Shown here: positions 1 through 15,068 of the stretch, piece after piece | Layout: the number at the start of each line of letters is the position of its first letter | How positions within the stretch are numbered: the first letter of the stretch is position 1 | Assembly (NCBI RefSeq): GCF_003206715.1 | Contig: NZ_PZJU01000012.1 | Span: forward strand, 1-32,362 | DNA: 32,362 bases | Origin: Salinicola peritrichatus | Lineage (GTDB): Bacteria > Pseudomonadota > Gammaproteobacteria > Pseudomonadales > Halomonadaceae | Direction: 5' to 3' | Notes under the pieces: model-generated | Database searches by the model: none | Told to the model about the DNA's origin: nothing | The model's input: only the letters and a program-made list of their open reading frames with translations | Program-made: the position numbers and the translations under genes

Positions 1-71
1 AATCCCGCTGCGGGCAAGAGGCTCGGCCTCGACGCTCGCTCGGGTCGTTATCGGTGAGGCCTGATTTTCGC

Positions 72-77
72 TAGAAT
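72..77 (+). promoter_or_regulatory. Possible -10 element of a birA promoter
   Basis: TAGAAT lies 27 bases before the birA start codon and is followed by GGCGC, the same kind of GC-rich discriminator seen at the stronger promoters in this window. No convincing -35 box is visible 16-18 bases upstream, so this is a weak call. The rest of positions 1-104 shows no recognisable gene. It may be the tail of an upstream transcription unit. Confidence 0.35.
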
Positions 78-104
78 GGCGCTTTTCTCGCTAGGCGATT
101 CTGA

Positions 105-1082
105 ATGAGCATCGGTGACCTGATTCGTCTTCTGGGCGATGGCAACTATCACTCTGGGCAGCAGTTGGGTGAGCGGTTGGGCGTGTCGCGCACGGCCGTG
201 TGGAAGCAGCTCAAGAAGCTAGAAGCGATGGACCTTCCCCTGGAGGCGGTCAAGGGGCGCGGCTACCGTCTGGTCGATGCGTTGGAGTCGCTGGATGGCG
301 CCCGTATCGTCTCTCGGCTCTCGGCAGAGCCTCGTCACCATCTCAAGCGTCTGTTCATCGAAGATGTACTGGATTCCACCAATACCTTCCTGCGTGAGCG
401 TTTCCGTCACGGAGCGGGGCATGGCGAGGTCTGCCTGGCCGAAAGCCAGACCGCGGGCAGAGGGCGGCGAGGCAAGTCCTGGAGCACGAGCTGGGGGCGT
501 AGTCTGATCCTGTCGCTGGGTTGGCGCTTCGATTCGGGTGTCGGGGCGCTGGAGGGCTTGAGTCTGGCCGTAGGCGTCGCGCTTGCCGAGGTGCTCGAGG
601 ATAGCGGAGCCGAGGTCGCGTTGAAGTGGCCGAATGATGTCCTGCTCAAGGTCGGTGACGAGTGGAGAAAACTCGCCGGGATCCTGCTCGAGGTTACAGG
701 GGACGTCGAAGGGCCCTGCGAAGTCGTGATCGGTATCGGGTTGAATGTTGCGCTGAGTGATGCTGGACGCCAAGCCGCGGGACAGCCTGCGGGTGCGCTG
801 AGTGATGTCATGGGGACGCCGTCGCGCAATGGGTTGGCTGCCTCTTTGATTGAAGCATTGCTGACGATGCTGCCCACCTTCGAATCCCGGGGATTCACCG
901 CCTGGCGAGAGGGATGGAATCGGCGTCATGCCTATTCCGGGTGCTTGGTGAGGGTCCACCAAGGCAAGACCAGCTACGTTGCCAGGGCGACCGACGTTGA
1001 TGCTAGCGGCAATCTGATCGTCGTAACCGACGCGGGAGAACGAGCCCTGATGGGCGGAGAGATCAGTATTCGCCTTGAATGA
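105..1082 (+). CDS. birA: Bifunctional biotin-[acetyl-CoA-carboxylase] ligase / biotin operon repressor BirA
   Basis: BirA joins biotin to the acceptor lysine of the acetyl-CoA carboxylase carrier protein through biotinyl-5'-AMP, and represses biotin synthesis genes when acceptor protein is scarce. The 325-residue length fits the E. coli-type bifunctional enzyme. Residues 1-55 form a winged helix-turn-helix (LGERLGVSRTAVWKQL). The biotin-binding loop GRGRRG is at 118-123, the ligase motif KWPND at 174-178 and KLAGILLE at 189-196. The last 50 residues match the SH3-like C-terminal domain. It stands alone ahead of the tRNA cluster. In many Pseudomonas-type genomes coaX follows birA, but here only 207 non-coding bases follow before tRNA-Tyr. 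Confidence 0.96.
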   Translation: MSIGDLIRLLGDGNYHSGQQLGERLGVSRTAVWKQLKKLEAMDLPLEAVKGRGYRLVDALESLDGARIVSRLSAEPRHHLKRLFIEDVLDSTNTFLRERFRHGAGHGEVCLAESQTAGRGRRGKSWSTSWGRSLILSLGWRFDSGVGALEGLSLAVGVALAEVLEDSGAEVALKWPNDVLLKVGDEWRKLAGILLEVTGDVEGPCEVVIGIGLNVALSDAGRQAAGQPAGALSDVMGTPSRNGLAASLIEALLTMLPTFESRGFTAWREGWNRRHAYSGCLVRVHQGKTSYVARATDVDASGNLIVVTDAGERALMGGEISIRLE

Positions 1083-1248
1083 TCACGTGCCGGTGCATGA
1101 CGCTGCCCGCGTAGGTTGAAGACTGTGGGGCTCGGAAGAAAAAGCGTTGTCCAGGCTTGCATTCCTATCGCCGCTTTGACACAATGCGCCCCGCTTTGAA
1201 CGCAAGGCCATCGTTGCTCGGCGCTGTTAGTCCAGTAAAAACAGAGGC

Positions 1249-1276
1249 TTGACATCGATGTGCGGCATAGTAGAAT
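1249..1276 (+). promoter_or_regulatory. Promoter of the tRNA-Tyr/Gly/Thr operon
   Basis: A perfect -35 box TTGACA at 1249-1254 is followed after 16 bases by -10 TAGAAT at 1271-1276 and a GC-rich discriminator (GTGCCGCC). The -10 box ends 13 bases before tRNA-Tyr, as expected for a strong, stringently controlled tRNA promoter. The gap after birA (1083-1248) holds no gene. A weaker possible promoter there is TTGCAT at 1157 with CACAAT at 1180, spaced by 17 bases. Confidence 0.8.
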
Positions 1277-1289
1277 GTGCCGCCAGCCT

Positions 1290-1373
<84 letters not shown>

Positions 1374-1416
1374 GTTTTACCGGTCTGTTTCGGCAAGCCG
1401 GAACCAGAGCGGGTAG

Positions 1417-1490
<74 letters not shown>

Positions 1491-1514
1491 TTTCGATGCG
1501 GTAGTGGTAGTAAG

Positions 1515-1589
1515 GCTCATGTAGCTCAGGGGTAGAGCACACCCTTGGTAAGGGTGAGGTCGACGGTTCAAATCCGTCCATGAGCTCCA
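1515..1589 (+). tRNA. tRNA-Thr (anticodon GGT)
   Basis: This 75-base cloverleaf has acceptor GCTCATG paired with CATGAGC and an encoded CCA. The anticodon stem CACCC/GGGTG flanks loop TTGGTAA, placing GGT at 1547-1549 to read ACC and ACU. In E. coli and Pseudomonas tufB follows this tRNA. Here a terminator follows at 1619-1640 instead. Confidence 0.97.
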
Positions 1590-1618
1590 TTGCTTGGTGT
1601 CGGAACGATGCGTCAATG

Positions 1619-1640
1619 GCGAGCCGAGGCTCGCTTTTTT
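1619..1640 (+). terminator. Intrinsic terminator after tRNA-Thr
   Basis: The stem GCGAGC/GCTCGC (1619-1624 with 1629-1634) closes a 4-base CGAG loop and is followed by six T residues. It separates the Tyr-Gly-Thr tRNA operon from the tRNA-Trp/secE unit and sits where tufB would be expected. Confidence 0.85.
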
Positions 1641-1669
1641 GGTGGCAAGAGAAAATTGCTGTGGCGGGA

Positions 1670-1699
1670 TTGCTTTTACCCGTGTCTCTTCGCTATCAT
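1670..1699 (+). promoter_or_regulatory. Promoter of the tRNA-Trp-secE-nusG unit
   Basis: The -35 TTGCTT (1670-1675) and -10 TATCAT (1694-1699) are spaced by 18 bases and followed by the GC-rich discriminator AGCGCCC. The promoter lies just past the terminator at 1640 and about 43 bases before tRNA-Trp. Confidence 0.65.
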
Positions 1700-1742
1700 A
1701 GCGCCCTCCAAATTTCCGGGTGCTTCTCGGAAGTGTAGTTGC

Positions 1743-1818
<76 letters not shown>

Positions 1819-1890
1819 GTCTTCCCCAGGCTGGCTGATATTTGATACCTTGTCATGTTCGCTTGCCGCGCCTTGAGTCGAGGAGTTTTC

Positions 1891-2259
1891 ATGAAGCACA
1901 ACGCCGAGGTGCAGGAGTCTCGCTACGATATCCCGAAATGGATTGTCGTGGTGTTGCTGCTTGCTGTCGCGGTCGGGGGGAATGCCTGGTTCGCCGATCA
2001 GGCATTGCTGTATCGCGTGCTGGGCGTCGTTGTCGTCTGCGGCGTTGCCGCTGCCATAGCGCTGACCACCGCCAAGGGGCGGGCGCTGATGGAGCTCGCG
2101 CGTGGGTCCAAGCGCGAGATTCAGCGCGTCGTATGGCCGACCCGGCAGGAAACCGTGCAGACGACATTGATCGTTCTGGCGGCAGTGCTGGTCGTCGGTC
2201 TGTTGCTGTGGCTCATCGATACCGTCCTCGGTTGGGCGATGTCCGGAATCATTGGCTAG
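1891..2259 (+). CDS. secE: Preprotein translocase subunit SecE
   Basis: SecE is the essential small clamp subunit of the SecYEG inner-membrane channel. The 122-residue protein is the long, three-helix gammaproteobacterial type. Membrane segments lie at about residues 15-35, 42-60 and 90-113. The conserved amphipathic stretch [14 protein letters not shown] precedes the third helix. The reading frame opens upstream, but ATG 1891 is preferred: AGGAG at 1881 has good spacing, and the extra 12 residues upstream match nothing in the family. The same 13 bases AGGAGTTTTCATG precede both secE and nusG, and the nusG copy overlaps the secE stop codon, which suggests coupled translation. Confidence 0.95.
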   Translation: MKHNAEVQESRYDIPKWIVVVLLLAVAVGGNAWFADQALLYRVLGVVVVCGVAAAIALTTAKGRALMELARGSKREIQRVVWPTRQETVQTTLIVLAAVLVVGLLLWLIDTVLGWAMSGIIG

Positions 2260-2267
2260 GAGTTTTC

Positions 2268-2801
2268 ATGTCCAAGCGTTGGTACGTCGTTCACGCCTAT
2301 TCCGGATTCGAGAAGCAGGTCATGCGCTCACTGATCGAGCGCGTCAAACTGTATGGCGTCGAAGATCAGTTCGGTGAGATTCTGGTACCGACCGAAGAAG
2401 TCGTCGAGATGCGCGACGGCAAGCGCCGCAAGAGCGAGCGCAAATTCTATCCCGGCTACGTGCTGGTCGAGATGGAGATGAACGAGCAGACCTGGCATCT
2501 CGTCAACGAAACGCCGCGTGTCATGGGGTTTATTGGCGGTACGCCCGAAAAGCCGGCGCCGATCACGCAGAAAGAGGCCGAGGCCATTCTGCGTCGTGTG
2601 CAGGACGGTACCGACAAGCCTCGCCCCAAGACACTCTTCGAGCCGGGCGAAACCGTCCGCGTCGTCGACGGTCCGTTCGCCGATTTCAACGGCGTGGTCG
2701 AAGAAGTCAATTACGAGAAGAGCCGGCTGCAGGTCAGCGTGCTGATCTTCGGTCGTTCGACGCCGGTCGAGCTCGAGTTCGCTCAGGTTGTCAAAGACTA
2801 A
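2268..2801 (+). CDS. nusG: Transcription termination/antitermination factor NusG
   Basis: NusG binds the RNA polymerase clamp through its N-terminal domain, suppresses pausing, and links the polymerase to Rho or to ribosomal protein S10 through its C-terminal KOW domain. The 177-residue product begins with the family signature [17 protein letters not shown] and ends with a KOW domain ([19 protein letters not shown], about residues 124-142). The start is ATG 2268 with AGGAG at 2258-2262. A longer in-frame opening from 1842 is an artefact. Its gene neighbours the L11 operon, as in most bacteria. Confidence 0.97.
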   Translation: MSKRWYVVHAYSGFEKQVMRSLIERVKLYGVEDQFGEILVPTEEVVEMRDGKRRKSERKFYPGYVLVEMEMNEQTWHLVNETPRVMGFIGGTPEKPAPITQKEAEAILRRVQDGTDKPRPKTLFEPGETVRVVDGPFADFNGVVEEVNYEKSRLQVSVLIFGRSTPVELEFAQVVKD

Positions 2802-2908
2802 TCATCATTGAGAAGGCGTGATGTCCGCGGTGTCACGCTACCGACGCTGGCCAGCGTGCCGGCTGAACCGGGGAGCCGCAAGGCGTTCGTACCCAACTGG
2901 AGTCCCAT
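2802..2908 (+). promoter_or_regulatory. Structured leader before rplK; candidate L1 autoregulatory region
   Basis: This 107-base spacer has a perfect palindrome ACGCTGGCCAGCGT at 2844-2857 and a second hairpin CGGCT/AGCCG (2860-2864 with 2874-2878). In E. coli the rplK-rplA transcript carries an L1 binding site just before rplK. Position and folding fit that role, but I cannot match the L1 core motif with certainty. No convincing promoter is visible. Confidence 0.4.
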
Positions 2909-3340
2909 ATGGCTAAGAAAGTTCAGGCCTACATCAAGCTGCAGGTTGCAGCCGGTAAGGCCAATCCGAGTCCGCCCGTCGGCCCCGCGCTGGGTCAGCA
3001 TGGCGTCAACATCATGGAGTTCTGCAAGGCATTCAACGCTGCAACCCAGGATGTCGAGCCCGGCCTGCCCACGCCGGTCGTGATCACGGTCTATAGCGAT
3101 CGCAGCTTTACTTTTGTCACCAAGACGCCGCCGGCTGCCGTGCTGCTGAAGAAAGCTGCCGGTATCAAGTCCGGCTCTGGTGTGCCGAACAAGACCAAGG
3201 TCGGCACCGTGACCCGTGAGCAGCTCGAAGAGATCGCCAAGACCAAGGAGCCGGATCTGACGGCTTCCGATCTCGATGCTGCCGTTCGTACCATCGCCGG
3301 TAGCGCCCGTAGCATGGGCCTCAACGTGGAGGGTCTCTGA
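2909..3340 (+). CDS. rplK: 50S ribosomal protein L11
   Basis: L11 forms the base of the stalk at the GTPase-associated centre of 23S rRNA, where it affects EF-G action and the RelA stringent response, and is the thiostrepton target region. The 143-residue protein has the proline-rich N-terminal domain ([22 protein letters not shown], with conserved prolines near residues 21-26) and the RNA-binding C-terminal domain ending [10 protein letters not shown]. The ATG is preceded by GGAG at 2899-2902. It is followed after two bases by rplA, the usual L11 operon pair. Confidence 0.97.
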   Translation: MAKKVQAYIKLQVAAGKANPSPPVGPALGQHGVNIMEFCKAFNAATQDVEPGLPTPVVITVYSDRSFTFVTKTPPAAVLLKKAAGIKSGSGVPNKTKVGTVTREQLEEIAKTKEPDLTASDLDAAVRTIAGSARSMGLNVEGL

Positions 3341-3342
3341 TC

Positions 3343-4035
3343 ATGGCGAAGCTGACAAAACGCGCTCAGATGATCCGCGAGAAGGTCGAGCCGGGTAAGG
3401 TCTATAGCCTGGAAGAAGCCGTGGCACTGCTGTCCGAGCTGTCGACCGTCAAGTTCAAGGAAGCGGTCGAAGTCGCCATCAACCTGGGCGTCGATCCGCG
3501 TAAATCCGATCAGGTCGTGCGTGGTGCTACCGTGCTGCCGAATGGCACCGGTAAAGACGTGCGCGTCGCCGTGTTCGCTCAGGGTGCTGCTGCGGACGCC
3601 GCCAAGGAAGCCGGTGCCGACATCGTCGGTATGGACGACCTGGCCGACGAGGTCAAGAAGGGCAACCTGGACTTCGACGTTGTCGTTGCCGCTCCCGATG
3701 CCATGCGTGTCGTCGGTCAGCTGGGCCAGATCCTCGGTCCGCGCGGTCTGATGCCGAACCCGAAGGTCGGCACCGTGACCCCCGACGTGGCGACTGCGGT
3801 CAAGAACGCCAAGGCCGGTCAGGTGCGCTTCCGTACCGACAAGAACGGCATCATCCATGCCTCGATCGGTAAGGTGGACTTCCCTGCCGACGCGCTCAAG
3901 GGCAATCTCGAAGCGCTGGTCAACGACCTCAAGCGCCTCAAGCCGAGCACGTCCAAAGGCATCTATTTCAAGAAACTGACCCTGTCCAGCACCATGGGCC
4001 CGGGTCTGACCGTCGATCACAGCGCTTACGCGTGA
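3343..4035 (+). CDS. rplA: 50S ribosomal protein L1
   Basis: L1 forms the mobile L1 stalk of the large subunit and helps move deacylated tRNA from the E site. It is also the translational repressor of its own L11 operon in E. coli. The 230-residue product has the usual length and the signature [22 protein letters not shown] in the second domain. The GGAGG that serves as its ribosome binding site lies within the end of rplK, so translation of the two is probably coupled. Confidence 0.97.
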   Translation: MAKLTKRAQMIREKVEPGKVYSLEEAVALLSELSTVKFKEAVEVAINLGVDPRKSDQVVRGATVLPNGTGKDVRVAVFAQGAAADAAKEAGADIVGMDDLADEVKKGNLDFDVVVAAPDAMRVVGQLGQILGPRGLMPNPKVGTVTPDVATAVKNAKAGQVRFRTDKNGIIHASIGKVDFPADALKGNLEALVNDLKRLKPSTSKGIYFKKLTLSSTMGPGLTVDHSAYA

Positions 4036-4100
4036 TCGGCGAAAACCAGGCAGTAACTTTGCGGTCCCCGTGCGCTGTCTCGAGAGGGGTGGTTAGGGGC

Positions 4101-4205
4101 GGGGCGCCGTCAAAGACCGCAGGTGCTGGCTGTTAAGCTGGCTTAATTTCCCGGGATTCGTCCGCACGGGATGCCTGCGCAGATGGTGAGGCTCGCCGAA
4201 TCAGG
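4101..4205 (+). ncRNA. Ribosomal protein L10 leader (autoregulatory mRNA structure)
   Basis: The conserved L10-leader sequence GTCAAAGACCGCAGG starts at 4109 and its partner CCTGCGCAGATGGTGAG lies at 4174-4190. GCAGG (4119-4123) pairs with CCTGC (4174-4178) to close the family's internal loop and arm. The E. coli leader has nearly the same two blocks (GTCGAAGACCGCAGG and CCTGCGTAGACGGTGA, from memory). In E. coli the L10-(L7/L12)4 complex binds here and represses rplJ-rplL translation. The full 269-base spacer 4036-4304 contains this element. The remainder has no recognisable gene. Confidence 0.88.
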
Positions 4206-4304
4206 TGCGCTGCCATCGTCCAAGACTTCCATCGTGGTTCAGGTGGAAGAGATGGTAACCACCGGGTTGCGACATCGTCGCCCCGGCACGAAGGAGTGAA
4301 TACA

Positions 4305-4814
4305 GTGGCATTAAGACTCGAAGGCAAGAAGGCGATTGTTGCTGAGGTCAGTGAAGCCGCTAAGGACGCTCTCTCCGTCGTGGTTGCCGATTCCCGCGGT
4401 GTCACCGTTGGCGCAATGACCGATCTGCGCAAACAGGCTCGCGAGAATGGCGTCCAGATCCGTGTTGTCCGCAACACGCTGGCACGCCGCGCTTTGGAAG
4501 GTACTCCTTGGGAGTGCCTCAACGACAGCTTCGTCGGTCCGACTCTGCTGGCTTTCTCCAACGAGCACCCGGGCGCTGCCGCTCGTCTGTTCAAGGAGTT
4601 CGCCAAGAACGAGAAGGAATTCGAAGTCAAGGCGCTGGCCTACGAAGGTGAGCTGATCCCGGCTTCCGATATCGATCGTCTGGCAACGCTGCCGACTTAC
4701 GAGGAAGCACTGGCCAAGCTGATGTCCGTCATGAAGGAAGCTTCTGCCGGCAAGCTGGCCCGTACCCTCGCGGCACTGCGCGACAAGAAGCAGGAAGAAG
4801 CGGAAGCGGCCTGA
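4305..4814 (+). CDS. rplJ: 50S ribosomal protein L10
   Basis: L10 anchors L7/L12 dimers to the ribosomal stalk and represses its own operon. I place the start at GTG 4305, eight bases after AAGGAG (4291-4296). This gives 169 residues beginning [19 protein letters not shown], which aligns with the E. coli N-terminus. The alternative GTG at 4296 overlaps the ribosome binding site. The N-terminal RNA-binding domain contains [10 protein letters not shown]. The C-terminal helix that binds L12 dimers ends in [16 protein letters not shown]. The upstream L10 leader supports translational autoregulation. Confidence 0.95.
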   Translation: MALRLEGKKAIVAEVSEAAKDALSVVVADSRGVTVGAMTDLRKQARENGVQIRVVRNTLARRALEGTPWECLNDSFVGPTLLAFSNEHPGAAARLFKEFAKNEKEFEVKALAYEGELIPASDIDRLATLPTYEEALAKLMSVMKEASAGKLARTLAALRDKKQEEAEAA

Positions 4815-4904
4815 GCCGACTTTCCGCCTCGCGCTGGCTTGAATTGAACATCATCGAGTGGCTGGCCTGCTGGTCGTCGCTCCGCAAAGTTAGGAATAGA
4901 TAAC

Positions 4905-5276
4905 ATGGCACTGACTCAAGAAGACATCATCAACGCCGTTGCTGAAATGTCCGTGATGGAAGTCGCGGAACTGGTTTCTGCAATGGAAGAAAAGTTCGGC
5001 GTTTCCGCCGCTGCAGCCGTCGTCGCCGGTCCGGCCGGTGGTGAAGCTGCCGCTGCCGAAGAGCAGACCGAGTTCGCGCTGGTGTTGACCGCCGCTGGTG
5101 ACAAGAAAGTCAACGTCATCAAGGTTGTCCGCGAAATCACCGGCCTGGGCCTGAAAGAAGCCAAGGGTGCCGTCGACGGCGCACCGGCGACTATCAAGGA
5201 AGGTCTGTCCAAGGACGACGCCGAAGAAGCCAAGAAGAAGCTGGAAGAAGCTGGCGCTTCCGTGGAGCTCAAGTAA
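4905..5276 (+). CDS. rplL: 50S ribosomal protein L7/L12
   Basis: L7/L12 is the multi-copy acidic stalk protein that recruits and activates translational GTPases. The 123-residue protein has the N-terminal dimerisation domain (residues 1-33), an Ala/Gly-rich hinge ([19 protein letters not shown]) and the C-terminal factor-binding domain with [20 protein letters not shown]. It follows rplJ after 90 bases, and its own site TTAGGAATAGATAAC precedes the ATG. In E. coli L12 is made at about fourfold excess over L10. Separate, efficient initiation here would fit that. Confidence 0.97.
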   Translation: MALTQEDIINAVAEMSVMEVAELVSAMEEKFGVSAAAAVVAGPAGGEAAAAEEQTEFALVLTAAGDKKVNVIKVVREITGLGLKEAKGAVDGAPATIKEGLSKDDAEEAKKKLEEAGASVELK

Positions 5277-5314
5277 CCCTGTGTTCACGGCTTCACGCGC
5301 TGCGTAAGCGCCAC

Positions 5315-5357
5315 GGCTGGTGGCGGGCCTACCCGCTGCCGGCCTTTTTCTGTTTTT
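5315..5357 (+). terminator. rplL-rpoB attenuator (partial intrinsic terminator)
   Basis: A 13-base-pair stem (5315-5327 with 5332-5344, GU pairs allowed) closes a CCTA loop and is followed by TTTTT-CTG-TTTTT. It sits 38 bases after rplL. In E. coli an attenuator at this position lets only a fraction of polymerases read on into rpoBC, which lowers RNA polymerase subunit synthesis relative to ribosomal proteins. The same role is inferred here, since no strong promoter is visible before rpoB. Confidence 0.85.
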
Positions 5358-5429
5358 GCTAGCCTGGCGTTAGTACTCCTGACTCAAGATTTCTCTGACT
5401 CAGGGCTGTATGGCCACTAGACGAATTCC

Positions 5430-5463
5430 GACGGCGAGCTCCCCCAGCGGGAGGCTTGCCGTC
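5430..5463 (+). other. Long hairpin in rpoB leader, candidate RNase III processing site
   Basis: The arms GACGGCGAGC and GCTTGCCGTC pair over ten base pairs and continue as TCCC/GGGA past one bulged G, with a CCAGC loop. There is no T-run, so it is not an intrinsic terminator. A second hairpin AACGGGG/CCCCGTT follows at 5471-5488. E. coli has an RNase III cleavage hairpin in the same rplL-rpoB spacer, so a processing role is a reasonable inference. The rest of the spacer (5358-5542) holds no gene. Confidence 0.6.
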
Positions 5464-5542
5464 AGCGCCTAACGGGGTTTCCCCCGTTGGGGAGCGCCGA
5501 CCACGCACCGGTCACCCATGGTGAACAAGCTGGGGAATACAG

Positions 5543-9619
<4,077 letters not shown>

Positions 9620-9650
9620 GACCGGCACAGTCGATCGAAAGCGACGGTTT

Positions 9651-9680
9651 GCGGGGCGGGCGAGTGATTCGCCGCCCCGC
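9651..9680 (+). other. Strong hairpin between rpoB and rpoC
   Basis: GCGGGGC (9651-9657) pairs with GCCCCGC (9674-9680). After one bulged G, GGCGA pairs with TCGCC around a GTGAT loop, giving 12 base pairs. No T-run follows, so it is unlikely to terminate transcription. It may stabilise or mark processing of the long rpoBC message. Confidence 0.6.
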
Positions 9681-9709
9681 TCATGACAACTCCGCAACGG
9701 AGCGATCCC

Positions 9710-13936
<4,227 letters not shown>

Positions 13937-13952
13937 GTCGTGACCACTGGCT

Positions 13953-13973
13953 GCCCACCCAGCCCGGGTGGGC
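13953..13973 (+). terminator. Hairpin after rpoC, possible weak terminator
   Basis: GCCCACCC (13953-13960) pairs perfectly with GGGTGGGC (13966-13973) around AGCCC. Only GGTCTTG follows, without a T-run, so termination would be weak or factor-dependent. The str promoter starts five bases later, so polymerases may read through from rpoC into rpsL. Confidence 0.45.
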
Positions 13974-13977
13974 GGTC

Positions 13978-14007
13978 TTGACGGGTCTCGCGACAACTGA
14001 TTAGAAT
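13978..14007 (+). promoter_or_regulatory. Promoter of the str operon (rpsL-rpsG-fusA-tuf)
   Basis: The -35 TTGACG (13978-13983) and -10 TAGAAT (14002-14007) are spaced by 18 bases and followed by GCGCAGCCTTT. The same GCGC..CCTTT discriminator occurs after the S10 promoter. The rpsL start codon lies 78 bases past the -10 box. Confidence 0.8.
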
Positions 14008-14084
14008 GCGCAGCCTTTATGTGTGGGGCGGTACAACCTGCCCACGCGTAAGGCAAGGCAACCCATTGGAGTCAGCTAAACACT

Positions 14085-14459
14085 ATGGCAACGATCAACC
14101 AGCTTGTGCGCAAGCCGCGCAAGCGCCCCGTCGAGACGAGTGACGTCCCGGCGCTGCAGGCTTGCCCGCAACGCCGCGGTGTCTGTACCCGCGTCTACAC
14201 CACTACGCCGAAGAAGCCGAACTCGGCGCTGCGTAAGGTGTGTCGTGTGCGTCTCACCAACGGCTTCGAAGTCAGTTCCTACATCGGCGGTGAAGGCCAC
14301 AACCTGCAGGAGCACTCCGTGGTCCTGATCCGTGGCGGCCGTGTCAAGGACTTGCCGGGTGTGCGTTATCACACCGTTCGCGGCGCTCTTGATACCTCCG
14401 GTGTCCAGAATCGTAAGCAGGGCCGTTCCAAGTACGGCACCAAGCGTCCCAAGGCGTGA
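14085..14459 (+). CDS. rpsL: 30S ribosomal protein S12
   Basis: S12 sits at the decoding centre and controls reading accuracy. The 124-residue protein is standard length. Both main streptomycin-resistance positions are wild type: K43 in [13 protein letters not shown] and K88 in [11 protein letters not shown] (K42 and K87 in E. coli mature numbering). D89 is the residue methylthiolated by RimO in relatives. TTGGAG precedes the ATG. It is the first gene of the str operon. Confidence 0.98.
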   Translation: MATINQLVRKPRKRPVETSDVPALQACPQRRGVCTRVYTTTPKKPNSALRKVCRVRLTNGFEVSSYIGGEGHNLQEHSVVLIRGGRVKDLPGVRYHTVRGALDTSGVQNRKQGRSKYGTKRPKA

Positions 14460-14510
14460 TGCCGGGGCGTTTTTCAAACTCATTATCGGTCAGATAAGAG
14501 TAAGGTCGGC

Positions 14511-14537
14511 CGGTTTCGCCCATGTGGCGATCCTTGG
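14511..14537 (+). promoter_or_regulatory. Candidate S7 translational control hairpin in the rpsL-rpsG spacer
   Basis: In the 120-base spacer, TCGCC (14516-14520) pairs with GGCGA (14526-14530) around CATGT. The stem can extend through GG/CC and CC/GG with small bulges. In E. coli S7 binds a folded site in this same spacer to repress rpsG and downstream genes. Position is the main evidence, and I did not identify the S7 consensus. Confidence 0.35.
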
Positions 14538-14579
14538 TGCCGGGTTTACCTGAACGACCCTTAACATCGAGGGCTTATC

Positions 14580-15050
14580 ATGCCAAGAAGAAGAGTCGCC
14601 GCTAAGCGCGAGATCCTTCCCGATCCCAAGTTCGGAAGTGAGCGCCTGGCCAAGTTCATGAACCATCTGATGGTCAGCGGCAAAAAGTCCGTAGCTGAGC
14701 GCATCGTTTACGGTGCGTTGGACAGGGTTGCCGAGCGCGGTAAAGAAGCGCCGCTGGACATCTTCGACAAGGCGCTGGAAGCGATCCAGCCGATGGTCGA
14801 GGTCAAATCTCGCCGCGTGGGTGGTGCCACCTACCAGGTGCCGGTCGAAGTGCGTCCGTCTCGCCGTCAGGCGTTGGCGATGCGCTGGCTGGTCGATGCG
14901 GCTCGTAACCGCGGTGAAAAGACCATGGTGCAACGTCTTGCCGGCGAGATGCTGGATGCCGCCGAAGGCAAGGGCGCTGCCGTGAAGAAGCGTGAAGACG
15001 TGCATCGCATGGCAGATGCCAACAAGGCCTTCTCACACTACCGCTTCTAA
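14580..15050 (+). CDS. rpsG: 30S ribosomal protein S7
   Basis: S7 starts assembly of the 30S head by binding the 3' major domain of 16S rRNA, and contacts tRNA at the E site. The 156-residue product starts [20 protein letters not shown]. It contains the conserved [27 protein letters not shown] block at about residues 78-104 (quoted here only as its location; key residues are [11 protein letters not shown]). GAGGG precedes the ATG. S7 is the autogenous repressor of the str operon in E. coli. Confidence 0.97.
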   Translation: MPRRRVAAKREILPDPKFGSERLAKFMNHLMVSGKKSVAERIVYGALDRVAERGKEAPLDIFDKALEAIQPMVEVKSRRVGGATYQVPVEVRPSRRQALAMRWLVDAARNRGEKTMVQRLAGEMLDAAEGKGAAVKKREDVHRMADANKAFSHYRF

Positions 15051-15068
15051 TCAACGGGGACTTTCATC

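Noticed and set aside
1-104. Possible tail of an upstream gene
   Set aside because: Frame 1 is open from the window edge to a TGA at 55-57, but the 18 residues match nothing I recognise, so I do not call a gene.
1842-2267. A 142-codon N-terminal extension of nusG
   Set aside because: It overlaps secE in another frame. NusG starts with [13 protein letters not shown] at 2268 after a good ribosome binding site.
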